Part shown: in pieces, positions 28,807-38,500 of the stretch
Numbering within the stretch: position 1 is the first letter of the stretch
Layout of the letters: every line of letters begins with the position of its first letter
Source: Actinomycetes bacterium
GTDB lineage: Bacteria > Actinomycetota > Acidimicrobiia > Acidimicrobiales > Microtrichaceae
Length of the DNA stretch: 40,151 bases
Direction: 5' to 3'
Assembly (NCBI GenBank): GCA_023434535.1
Contig: JAEYSR010000158.1
Span: 1-40,151, forward strand
Notes under the pieces: generated by a model
Databases searched by the model: none
What the model was told of the DNA's origin: nothing
Seen by the model: only the letters and a program-made list of their open reading frames with translations
Made by a program: the position numbers and the translations under genes

Positions 28807-30061
28807 CGGAGGAGTCTGCCGTGAGCTCGTCGGGAACCGACGGCAGGACGCTCAACCGCCGCGGCCCGGCGTCGACCGTCGGCGCCGCGCCGACGTCGCG
28901 GCCGGAGCCCGCGCCGAGGTCCTGGAACCGGCGGGCCTGGGGCAGCACCCGCGACTCGAGCGACCCGACCGAGCCGTTGTAGGCCGCCACGGCCCGGTCC
29001 AGCGAGGACCCCACCTTGGCCAGGTGCCCGACGAACACCGAGAGCCGATCGTGCAGCTCCCGACCGGTGCGGGCGATCTCCTCGGCCTGCTCCGCGATCC
29101 GCTGCTCCTGCCATCCCAGTGCCACGCCGCGGAGGAAGCCGAGCAGCGTCGACGGGGACGCGAGCACCACCCCCTTGGACCACGCCTCCTCGACGAGCGA
29201 CGGCTGCGACGTGACCGCCGACGCGAGGTACGAGTCCCCCGGCAGGAACATCACGACCAGGTCCAGCGCGCCCGGCACCAGCGACCCGTAGTCGCGTCGG
29301 GACAGCGCGGTCGCATGGCCCGCGACCGCCTTGGCGTGTGCGGCCTGCAGCCGCGAGCGCTCCGCGTGGTCCTCGCAGTTGGCGGCGTCCAGGTAGCGGT
29401 CGAGCGGCGCCTTGGCGTCGATCACCACGCAACGGCCGTCGGGGAGGTGGACGACCACGTCGGGGCGTCCGGCCCGCTCGGCCCCGCCGGCGGCGACGCC
29501 GTGCAGCCCGCCCTGCTCCCTGAAGTCGGCGTGGTTCTCCATGCCGGCCTGCTGCAGCACCCGACGGAGCTGCACCTCCCCCCACGTGCCGCGCACCGAG
29601 TTGTCGCGCAGGGCGCCGGCCAGGCTGCGGGCCTCCGCCCGGATCTCCTCGTTGCTGCGGCGCAGGTCCGCGACCGCATGCGCCAGGACGGCGCTCTCGG
29701 AGCGACGCTGGGACTCCAGCTCCCGGAGCCGCGCCGCCTGGGTCTCCAGCTGCTGGACGAGCTGGCCGCCCTGGGTCTGCCAGTGGCCGAGCGCCGTGGT
29801 CTCGAGCGTCTGGTAGCGGGTGGCGGCCAGCTGCAGCAGCTGCTCGGACTGCTCCTGCAAGGTGGCTCCGGCGACGGAGCGGTAGGCGTCGAGCAGCTGC
29901 TCGTCGGTGCGGACCGCCGCCTGGGCAGCAGCGAGCCGCTCACGCAGCGCCGCTCCTTCGACCGTGGCGCGTCGGGACCAGGACAGGTGCACCACGAGTG
30001 CGGCGACGACGGCGCCGACCACGAGTCCGAGGGCGGCGGCGAGGAGCGTGGAGGGTTCCAT
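28769..30061 (-). CDS. rmuC: DNA recombination protein RmuC
   Basis: A 430-residue RmuC protein, a nuclease-fold protein that limits DNA rearrangements at inverted repeats. It begins with a membrane anchor (residues about 4-27, LLAAALGLVVGAVVAALVVHL). A long coiled coil follows (LREQLA...LQEQSEQLLQLAA...LRELESQR). The RmuC domain then has GTWGEVQLRRVLQQAGM, PDVVVHLPDGRCVVIDAKAPLDRY and VMFLPGDSYLASAV, and ends with ELHDRLSVFVGHLAKVGSSL. VIDAKAP is the PD-(D/E)XK-like core. The last 60 residues are a variable tail. The gene lies 58 bases after recD, and its 3' end overlaps the mtfA-like gene. CACGAT lies eight bases before the ATG; no Shine-Dalgarno is seen. Confidence 0.94.
   Translation of the reverse strand: MEPSTLLAAALGLVVGAVVAALVVHLSWSRRATVEGAALRERLAAAQAAVRTDEQLLDAYRSVAGATLQEQSEQLLQLAATRYQTLETTALGHWQTQGGQLVQQLETQAARLRELESQRRSESAVLAHAVADLRRSNEEIRAEARSLAGALRDNSVRGTWGEVQLRRVLQQAGMENHADFREQGGLHGVAAGGAERAGRPDVVVHLPDGRCVVIDAKAPLDRYLDAANCEDHAERSRLQAAHAKAVAGHATALSRRDYGSLVPGALDLVVMFLPGDSYLASAVTSQPSLVEEAWSKGVVLASPSTLLGFLRGVALGWQEQRIAEQAEEIARTGRELHDRLSVFVGHLAKVGSSLDRAVAAYNGSVGSLESRVLPQARRFQDLGAGSGRDVGAAPTVDAGPRRLSVLPSVPDELTADSSDALRDQAPSSAS
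28813..28818 (-). promoter_or_regulatory. -10-like CAGACT before the mtfA-like start, inside rmuC
   Basis: On the minus strand GGCAGACT ends six bases before the ATG at 28806. It lies within the last codons of rmuC. Confidence 0.35.
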
Positions 30062-30119
30062 GGCCGGCCATCGTGCCGACCGGGTGTGACAGTCAGGCAG
30101 CGACGGTCAGCACCGCCGG

Positions 30120-32060
30120 TCAGGACAGGCGGGCGGCCAGACCCGAGGAGCGGGCGACCGGCCGTTCGACCGCGGTCCTCAGCGCGGCGTCGGACGCCAC
30201 CACCGTCACCCCCTGCCGGGCCCGGGTGACCGCCGTGTACAGCAGCTCCCGGGACAGGATCGGAGACGGCGGCTCGGGCAGCGTCACCACCACGTGGTCG
30301 AACTCCGAGCCCTGGCTCTTGTGGATCGTCATCGCCCACTGCGTGTCGATGGCGTCGAGCCGGGACGGGTCGAGCAGTCGGGGTCCCTCGACACCGGCGA
30401 AGGCGACCTGGGCCCTGCCCGAGGTCGGGTCCCGCACGACGACGCCGACGTCGCCGTTGAACACGCCGTTGAGGTGGTCGTTCGCGGTCACCATGATCGG
30501 ACGGCCCGGCGACCACCGCTCCCGCATCAGGCCGACGTCGCGCAGCCGCTGCTCGATCCAGGTGTTCCACTCCTCCACGCCGAGCGGGCCCCGACGCGTG
30601 GCGCACAGCACCTCGAGTCGGCCCAGAGCATCGAGCGCATCGGCGGCCCGACCCTCGAGCGCCACGTCGACCAGCTCCCTGGCATGGGCCAGGACGCGGT
30701 CACGGAGTGCATCGAGTGCGGAGGAGCTGCCGGGGTCGACCCGCTCGACCGCGGTCCCCGACCGTCCGGACCCGACCTCTGAGATCACGGACCTCGCGTC
30801 GCCGTCGCGGATGGCCGCAGCGAGCCGCCCGACGGGCGACTCCGCGCCGAACCGGTGGACCCGCTCGAGCGTCACCACGTTGTCGCGCAGCCCGGCCGGG
30901 GGCGCGCCGTCGCGGCCGACCAGGTCGCCGAGCACCGCGCCCGCCTCGACGCTGGCGAGCTGGTGGGGGTCGCCGACCAGCACCACCCGCGCCTCGGGCC
31001 GGACGGCCTCGAGCAGGCGGGCCATGAGCGGCAGCGACACCATCGAGACCTCGTCGACCACCACGACGTCCGCGGGCACCGGGTCGGCCGCGCTGCGGGC
31101 GAAGGACGCTCCGGAGCGCCGTGCGCCGAGCAGGCGGTGGATCGTGCGCGCCTCGAGCGACGTCAGCCGCGCCGCGACCTCGGGGCCGGGATCGGCCTCC
31201 TGCACCGCGGCGGCGATGGCCTCGGCGAGTCGCGCCGCGGCCTTGCCGGTCGGGGCGGCGAGCGCGACCTCGAGGGGTCGGTCGCCCCCGGACGACAGCA
31301 CGGCCAGCAGCCGGGCCACGGTGCGCGTCTTGCCGGTGCCGGGTCCGCCGGCCACGACGACGAGCTGGCGCTCGAGCGCGGCCGCAGCCGCCCTCCGTTG
31401 CAGGTCGGGTCCGTCGTCGGGGGCCTCGGGGAGGTAGCGGTCGAGCGCCTCCAGCCGAGCCGGATCCGGGTCGATCACGCCGCCGGCACGGGCCAGCAGG
31501 TCCTCGGCGACCGCCACCTCGTCGCGCCAGTGGCGATCCAGGTAGACGTGGTCGCCGTCGAGCACCAACGGCTCGACGAGGTCGCCGGGCTCGTCGCCGT
31601 CGGCCCGGGCGAGCGGACTGGCGAGCACACGGGCCGCCCACCCGTCCGGGTCGGGCCAGGGCAGGCCGGTCAGGTCGGCGCCGTCGAGACCTGCGATCGT
31701 GTGGCCGGCGGAGTCCGGATCGGTCCCACCCGGGTCGGTGGCGAACAGCGGGAGGTCCAGCTCGGAGCCCTCGTCGTCCCGGCCCTCGACGTCGGAGCGC
31801 GCCGCGGTCGGCGGCGCCTCGGGCTCGACGGCGACGACCGAGCCCGCCACCGAGGACAGGTCGACGCGGACGTGGCCGTGGAGCGGTCCGCGCACCGCCA
31901 GAGCGGCCGCCAGCACCACGTCGTCGTCGAGCGCGCCTCCGACGGCTCCGACGGCACCGACGAACGTGGCCGCCACGTGGACCTCGGTCATGCCCAGCAC
32001 GCCGGCGTCGACGAACGGCCGGAGGCAGGCCACGCACTCGGGGACGTACCGGTCGCTCAC
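30120..32060 (-). CDS. recD: Exodeoxyribonuclease V alpha subunit RecD
   Basis: The 5'-3' helicase subunit of RecBCD, which unwinds and degrades double-strand DNA ends for recombinational repair. The 646-residue product has an N-terminal domain that contacts RecC. The superfamily 1B helicase core follows: Walker A GGPGTGKT at 238-245, APTGKAAARLAEAI (motif Ia), VVVVDEVSMVSLPLM (Walker B), LVGDPHQLASVEAG (motif III), MTIHKSQGSEFDHVVV (motif V) and LLYTAVTRARQGV (motif VI). Length is close to the 608 residues of E. coli. GTG 32060 overlaps the recB stop by four bases (GTGA), which sets the start and implies coupling. Confidence 0.95.
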   Translation of the reverse strand: MSDRYVPECVACLRPFVDAGVLGMTEVHVAATFVGAVGAVGGALDDDVVLAAALAVRGPLHGHVRVDLSSVAGSVVAVEPEAPPTAARSDVEGRDDEGSELDLPLFATDPGGTDPDSAGHTIAGLDGADLTGLPWPDPDGWAARVLASPLARADGDEPGDLVEPLVLDGDHVYLDRHWRDEVAVAEDLLARAGGVIDPDPARLEALDRYLPEAPDDGPDLQRRAAAAALERQLVVVAGGPGTGKTRTVARLLAVLSSGGDRPLEVALAAPTGKAAARLAEAIAAAVQEADPGPEVAARLTSLEARTIHRLLGARRSGASFARSAADPVPADVVVVDEVSMVSLPLMARLLEAVRPEARVVLVGDPHQLASVEAGAVLGDLVGRDGAPPAGLRDNVVTLERVHRFGAESPVGRLAAAIRDGDARSVISEVGSGRSGTAVERVDPGSSSALDALRDRVLAHARELVDVALEGRAADALDALGRLEVLCATRRGPLGVEEWNTWIEQRLRDVGLMRERWSPGRPIMVTANDHLNGVFNGDVGVVVRDPTSGRAQVAFAGVEGPRLLDPSRLDAIDTQWAMTIHKSQGSEFDHVVVTLPEPPSPILSRELLYTAVTRARQGVTVVASDAALRTAVERPVARSSGLAARLS

Positions 32061-35000
32061 GACGCCGACCGTCCGTGCAGGACGTCGCTGAGCTCGACGA
32101 CGGCAGCCGGGGGCACCCGCCAGTCGAAGACGCCGTGGGTCCGGCCCGAGGCGGCGGGCGTGCCCGGCCCGACCATGCCGCGGACGAACAGGTACCCGAC
32201 GGGACCGAGGTGGACCTCGGGGCGGTAGTCGGGCAGCCGCCAGCGCAGGTAGCGGTGGAGGGCCACGGAGTAGAGCACCGCCTGCAGCGGGTAGTCGTGG
32301 GCCTCCATGGCCGCCGGCAGCAGGTCGGGGTGGTAGTTGGCCACGGTGTCGGGGCGGCCCCACACCCCCAGGCGGTTGGTCTTGTAGTCGACGACGCTGA
32401 ACCGCTCGACGCCGTCGGCCCCGGTCAGCCGCAGCACCAGGTCGATCGACCCGGTCAGGTGACCGCCCAGGTCCACGTCGATCATCCCGTCGGCCAGTCG
32501 CTGCGCCCACGGGGCCAACGCATGCCCCGCCGGCAGGTGGTCGACGAGCACGGCGCCGATCCGTCGCGCTGCGACGGTGCCGTCGCTGCCGTCCCTGCCG
32601 CCGCCGATGCCGCCGCGGCCGAGGTCCCCGAGGGGGAGCTCGAAGTCGAGCTCGTCGAGGCGGTCGGCCCGGGCCACCCGGTCGAGGGCCACGCCCCCGA
32701 AGGCGTCGCCGAGGGGGGTCCGGACCGCGGCGGCGACGGCCTGGACCAGCTGCGGCACCAGCTCGGCGTCGACGGTCGACCACGGCACGTCGAGCACCTC
32801 GGTCAGCTGCTCCTCCAGGGGTCCGGTGAAGTCGATCTCCTCGAGGGCCGAGTGGACGAGGGTGCCGAACGCCGCTCCGGCGCCGAGGCCGTCGAACAGG
32901 ACGGGCGGCGCCGGGCGCTGCTCGTCGTCGTCGGACGCGTCGCCGAGCGACGGGTCATCGGGGTCGACGACGGTGCCGGCACCGGCGGGGCGGCCCGGCG
33001 GAGGTTCCCGGTGCGCGGCGAAGGAGGTGATGGCGGTGAAGGACCAGCGACCGGCCCGGCGGTCGAGTCGTCGTCCGAGCGTGGCGACCGAGAGCGGGCC
33101 CTGCGCCGTGGGCGCGGACACCGCCGGCTCCTCGACCGCCACCAGTTCGGGTTCCGGGTCGACGACCCCGACGCGCACCACGCCGCCGGCGCCGGTCCGG
33201 TCGATCCGGGCCTGGATCGCTGTGCTGTCGGGGACGGTGACCTCGTCGGAGTCGGGATCGGTGGGTCCGAACAGCAGCGGGGCGAGACCGGAGCGCTCGC
33301 TGCCGGTGACCGGAGCCCACCACACCAGCGTCGTGTGCAGCGCCCGGGTGAGCGCGACGTAGGTGAGCCGGCGCAGCTCGCCGTCGGCCTCGTCCTGTGC
33401 GATCCGCTTGACCGCCGGGTCGGGCTCGGCGCTCACGTCGACCACGCGTCGGCCCGAGTCGTCGTGGTACGTGCGCGACGTGAGCGTGAGGGACCCGGCG
33501 CTCCACAACGTCGGGCAGCACACGACCGGGAACTCGAGGCCCTTCGACACGTGGATGGTCATGATCCGCACCGCGGAGGTGTCGGAGTCGACCCGCCGGC
33601 GGACGGCGTCGGGATCCTCGACGGCCTCGTCCTCGGGGTCGTCGAGGGAGTCGAAGCGCTCGGCCAGGACCTCGGGCCCGACCGGCCGACCGCTGGTGGC
33701 TGCGTGGAGCAGCTCGGCCAGGTGGTCCAGGTCGGTGAGGTCGCGCTCGCCGGTGGGTCGGGCCAGCACCCGGGCCCGCAGGCTCGACTCCCGCCACACC
33801 CGCTCCACCAGAGCGGCGACGCCCTGTCGCCGCAGCACCTCGGCCCAGGCCACCAGCGTCCGCTGGACCGTCGTGAGCAGCTCGGCGTCGTCGGGGCCCG
33901 AGGCCGTCGAGCCCGACGGGACGACGGTGCCGGCGACGGATGCGGCGTCGAGGTCGAAGAACCACGACAGCGCGACCGCCCGCGCGAGTCGTGCGTCGGT
34001 CGGGTGCTTCAGGCCCTCGATCAGCCAGCGCCAGTGCGACGCAGCCAGCGACTCGGTGACTGTGCCGGCACCGATGATCACCGAGGCGACGCCCCGGGCC
34101 AGCAGGGCGCGCTGGATGGGTGCGGCGTCGCTGCGGGCCCGGACCAGGACGGCGACGTCCTCGGGACGGAGCCGGGTGCGCGCGCCGTCCGGATCGGCGG
34201 AGGTGTCCACCGAGGGGTCCACGATCCGGCCGCCGTCGAGCAGTCGGACGACGTGGTTGGCCAGGTCCTCCTTGATCGTGCGCCGGGCGAGGTCCGCCTT
34301 CACGGCCTTGGCGCCGGTGGAGTTGCGGGGCTGGTCGGGGTGCGTGACCGAGCGGACCCAGAGCCCCGGCACGGCCGCACCGTCGAGCTGCAGCGAACGG
34401 GCGGCGAGTGCGGGCGGCGACTCCACCGGCGTGTACACGATGTCGGGGTGACCGAGCTCGGTGCCCGCCGACAGGCGGTTCATGGCGGTGACGACCGCGC
34501 CGTCGGAGCGGAAGTTGGTGACCAGGCTGCGCCGGTCGTCCGCGCTGTCGACGGCGGCCAGGTAGTTGTGCACGTCGCCGCCGCGGAAGCTGTAGATCGC
34601 CTGCTTGGGGTCGCCGACGACGACCAGGAGCGAGCGGGCGTCGACCGGGTGCGCGTCCGTCGAGCTCGCGCTGAACGCGGTGGTCAGAGCCCGCCACTGC
34701 ACCGGGTCGGTGTCCTGGCTCTCGTCGATCATCACGACCGAGAACTGGTCGCGTAGCGACCGGCGAAGATCGGGGTCCCGCTCGAGGAGCTGGGCCACCC
34801 GGGACAGCTGGTCGTCGAAGGTGACCGCACCCGAGCGACGCAGCTGCTCGTTCACCCGGTCGACCACCCGGTCCACCAGCTCGGCGGCCAGGAGGTCCGC
34901 GGGGGCGCCGCTGCTGGCGGTGACGCCGATGCCCGGGTTGGCCAGGATCAGGTCCGCGAGCTTGGTCAACCGGTCGGCCTTGGGCAGCGGCACGGGCGCG

Positions 35001-35554
35001 CCGTCGTCGTCGAGGGCGCTGTCGTCGAGAGCGGCCTGGACCAGCACGTCGGCCACGGTGGAGCGGATCACCTCGGACGGGTCCTGGACCAGGACCGCGG
35101 CCGGGTCGAACGGTCCGGTCGAGCCCTGCGCCGCGAGCACCTGGGCGCAGAACCCGTGGATGGTGGTGATCGTGGCGGTGTCGAAGTCGACGACCGCCTG
35201 CTCGAGGCGGCGCCGCCGTTCGGCCCGCTCGGCGTCGGTGCCACGGCACAGGTGGGCGAGCACGGGGTCGTCGGGCTCCGTCGTCGGGAGGTCATCGGTC
35301 GCCGTCGCGAGCGCCCGTGCGCCGTCGACCAGGCGGGATCGGATCCGCTCGCGGAGCTCCGCCGCTGCGGCACGGGTGAACGTGACGACCAGCAGCTCGC
35401 CGACCGGCACGCCGCGCTCGGCGACGTGGCGGCACGCCAGCGCAGCCAGCGTGTACGTCTTGCCGGTGCCGGCGCTCGCGCCGATGACCAGACGGCCGTC
35501 CTCCTGCAGGTCGCCGACCACGTCGAACTCGGCCGGGGCGGTCGCCGCGCTCAC
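32057..35554 (-). CDS. recB: Exodeoxyribonuclease V beta subunit RecB
   Basis: The 3'-5' helicase and nuclease subunit of RecBCD, 1165 residues against 1180 in E. coli. Walker A GASAGTGKT is at 25-33 (K32). TITTIHGFCAQVLAAQ (motif Ia/Ib), VVMIDESQDTDPVQW (Walker B), VVGDPKQAIYSFRGGDV (motif III), MTIHVSKGLEFPVVCCP (motif V) and LTYVALTRALH (motif VI) are all intact. The C-terminal nuclease domain shows GSIDLVLR with D1038 and VVDYKTN with D1056 and K1058, so the nuclease site is complete. It starts GTG 35554, overlapping the recC stop by four bases. It should load RecA in the usual way, though Chi for this organism is unknown. Confidence 0.96.
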   Translation of the reverse strand: MSAATAPAEFDVVGDLQEDGRLVIGASAGTGKTYTLAALACRHVAERGVPVGELLVVTFTRAAAAELRERIRSRLVDGARALATATDDLPTTEPDDPVLAHLCRGTDAERAERRRRLEQAVVDFDTATITTIHGFCAQVLAAQGSTGPFDPAAVLVQDPSEVIRSTVADVLVQAALDDSALDDDGAPVPLPKADRLTKLADLILANPGIGVTASSGAPADLLAAELVDRVVDRVNEQLRRSGAVTFDDQLSRVAQLLERDPDLRRSLRDQFSVVMIDESQDTDPVQWRALTTAFSASSTDAHPVDARSLLVVVGDPKQAIYSFRGGDVHNYLAAVDSADDRRSLVTNFRSDGAVVTAMNRLSAGTELGHPDIVYTPVESPPALAARSLQLDGAAVPGLWVRSVTHPDQPRNSTGAKAVKADLARRTIKEDLANHVVRLLDGGRIVDPSVDTSADPDGARTRLRPEDVAVLVRARSDAAPIQRALLARGVASVIIGAGTVTESLAASHWRWLIEGLKHPTDARLARAVALSWFFDLDAASVAGTVVPSGSTASGPDDAELLTTVQRTLVAWAEVLRRQGVAALVERVWRESSLRARVLARPTGERDLTDLDHLAELLHAATSGRPVGPEVLAERFDSLDDPEDEAVEDPDAVRRRVDSDTSAVRIMTIHVSKGLEFPVVCCPTLWSAGSLTLTSRTYHDDSGRRVVDVSAEPDPAVKRIAQDEADGELRRLTYVALTRALHTTLVWWAPVTGSERSGLAPLLFGPTDPDSDEVTVPDSTAIQARIDRTGAGGVVRVGVVDPEPELVAVEEPAVSAPTAQGPLSVATLGRRLDRRAGRWSFTAITSFAAHREPPPGRPAGAGTVVDPDDPSLGDASDDDEQRPAPPVLFDGLGAGAAFGTLVHSALEEIDFTGPLEEQLTEVLDVPWSTVDAELVPQLVQAVAAAVRTPLGDAFGGVALDRVARADRLDELDFELPLGDLGRGGIGGGRDGSDGTVAARRIGAVLVDHLPAGHALAPWAQRLADGMIDVDLGGHLTGSIDLVLRLTGADGVERFSVVDYKTNRLGVWGRPDTVANYHPDLLPAAMEAHDYPLQAVLYSVALHRYLRWRLPDYRPEVHLGPVGYLFVRGMVGPGTPAASGRTHGVFDWRVPPAAVVELSDVLHGRSAS

Positions 35555-38500
35555 GGCTCCTCCTCCACCACGGCGGAGTCGAGAGCGGCCCACAGCTCGG
35601 CGGCGTGCTGCTGCGCCGAGCGACCGTCGACCCGGAGCGACAGCAGGCCGTCGAAGTCGAGCGACCCGAACGCGGCCCGGATGTGCGCCGAGGAGCCCTC
35701 GCCTGGCATCGGGTACGCCCCGGCCCGGTCGTTCCACTCCCCGGCGGCCTTCGAGTAGTCGCCACGAGCCAGGTGCCAACCGGTCTTCTCGACGACCGGC
35801 ACGGCCTGCCGCAGCGCGGCGTCCCGGAAGGCCACCAGCCGCTCGAGGGCTGCGAGCGCCAGCTCCCGTCGCTGTGCCGGCGTGTCGCCGGCCGGGGCCA
35901 GGACCAGCTCGTCGGCCCGGGGCGCCTTGGCCTTGGTGGTCTGGCGGATCACGACGGCACGCCAGTCCTGCTCGGGATCGACGGCGACGAGCGAGAGGAG
36001 GTCGACGACGGCCCGGATCCGCTGGCCGGGCTTGGCCTTGGACATCTCGAGGCGGACCGGTCCGGGGCGGGGGCCGTCGACGCAGCGCTCGACGACGCCG
36101 ACGAGCCGCCGGCCGGCGACGTCGAGGTCGACGTCGCAGCGCTCCGAGGGGTCGAGGCCGACGCCGAGCTCGACGGCGGAGCGCTCGATCTGGGCGACGA
36201 CGCGGGTCACGATCTCCATGCCGGCCTCCGACAACGGCCCCGGGGGAAGTGCACCGCGAGCCCGCGCCGCGTGCAGCCATCGGTCCACGTCGAGTCCCTG
36301 GGCCCGGGCCCTGAGCAGGTCGGTGCCGACCCGGTGGCGGTCCAGTCCGCCGAGGTCGGTCGGGAGGTGGTCGACGCCGCCGTCCTCGACGCGCCGGAAC
36401 ACCACGCCCAGACGCTCGGTGAGCAGCTCGCGCACCGGTTCGACCATGGCGGCACGGAGGCGGTCGAGCGACAGGACCTCGGGGGCGTCGAGCGGAGCCA
36501 GGGGCTCGGGCACGAGCAGGTCCGAGCCCGCAGCGGGGGCACGGTCCCGCAGCGACAGGGCGCCCGAGAGGGCTGACGGGTCGAAGCCCCAGGGTGCCGG
36601 CTCGGCGAAGTTGCGGGGGTCGAAGCCGTGGCGCGGGTGCTCGAACCGGACGGCGGCGCGGGCGGCGCCGCCGTCGACGCAGGTGTCACCGACCACGTCG
36701 AGCAGCTCGTCGAGGACGACCGCCGGGGGCACCGGGAGGTTGGTCCGGACGTCGACCGAGTCGTGGGTCACCACGAGGGCCGTGCCCGCCGACAGGACGG
36801 CTTCGAGCAGGAGCTGGCGGGTCTCGGTGCGTGGATCGCGGTCGCCGACGGCGGGGTGGGCGGCCAGGAGGTCGTCGCCCTGGGCCAGACCCCGGGGCAA
36901 CGCGTCCTGGTCGAGCCCGAGCAGGCAGACGACGGCCGCAGGGACCGACCGCAGCGGCGACAGCGAACAGCAGGTGACGGCGCCCGTGCCGAAGGCGGCG
37001 CGAGCCGGGTCGCCCACGAGCAGGTCGCCGACCAGCCGACGCACGTCGGGCAGGCGCAGTGCCAGCCGCGACGGCCGGCCGTCGCGGTCGAGGGAGCGGT
37101 CCCGCAGCTGGCTGAGGACCCGATCCAGGCGTCGGCGTTGCCACGACTCGGCCCACGGCAGCGAGCACACGCGGTCGATCGCGTCGGCCAGGAGCTCGCA
37201 CCAGTCGGCCACCGTCGCCGTCGTGTCGACGACGTCGTCGCGGATGGCGGCGAGGGTGCGAACGGCCTCGGCCACCCGCGCTGCGGTGCGCACCGCCGAG
37301 TCGGCCACCGCCAGGGGTGCCACCTCCCCCACCGCGAGGGTCAGGTGGTCGCCGCGGACCGCCGCGCCCATCAGGAGCTGGTCCAGACCGGCCGACCAGC
37401 TGTTGGCCTGGTGGGCGGCGGGCAGGTGCCAGGAGCTCCGGTGCGGGCCGTCGATGCCCCAGCGGATGTTGGCGTCCCTGATCCATTCGTCGAGCAGCGC
37501 CAGGTCGTCGGCCTCCAGGCCGAACCGGTCGCTCACCGGTCCGAGGGCGAGCAGGTCCGCGACGGCCGAGGCGGTGAAGCGACCGGGCAGGACGTCGAGC
37601 AGAGCGCCGAGGACGCCGAGCAGCGGCACGTCGGCCCGGAGCCGTCGGTCGGTGATGCGGTAGCGCAGGAGCGGCGCCCGATCGACGGGGACCGGGTCGC
37701 CCGTGCTCTGGCCGGCGTGGTCGGGCACGGCGTCGGCGGACGGGCCGAACACCGCTTCGATGATCGGGGCGAACTCCTCGATGCGGGGACACAGGATCAC
37801 GACGTCGGCCTCGGTCAGGTCGGGGTCCTCGGCCAGGAGGTGCAGGACGGCGTCCCGGAGGACCTCGACCTGACGGGTCGGGCCGCTGCAGGCGTGGACC
37901 TGGACCGAGCGGTCGTCGTCATTCCGCTCGAAGCTGCGATCGGGGGCACGGTCTGCCCGGATGTCGGCCTGGAGCCGGGCGAGCAGCGTGCCGGCCGGTT
38001 CCGGCGACGGGTCGTCCGATCCCCCGACATCGCCGCCGGGAGCGTCGACAGCGGGCGCATCGAGGTCCAGGGTCATCTGGACCGGCGACGGCGGCACGAG
38101 GTCGGGATGCACGCCGGCGGCGGCCAGCGCCACGGCGGCCTCGCGACCGGCCGCGCCCCATGACCGGAGGAGCGGGTTGCGGGCCAGGTCCCCGGTGGGG
38201 TCGTCGCGACGTGGGATGGGAGCCCGGAGGCCCGAACCGCGGACGCGCTCCGCGACGGCCTCGGTGGCGGGCTGCGACGCCGTGAACAGGAGGACGGCCA
38301 CGTCGTGGTGCTCGGCGACGGCGCGGACCACCGGCCCGGCTCCGGTCGGGAGGGTGCTCATGCCGAACAGCGCCAGGCGGTCCGGGAGGTCGAGACGGAG
38401 CTCACCGGAGGCGACCCTCTCCAGTGCCCGGGCCAGGCGCTCAGGTGGACTCGGTACGCCGACCCGCTCCCGCACCAGGCGGAACAGCTCGGGCTGCCAG

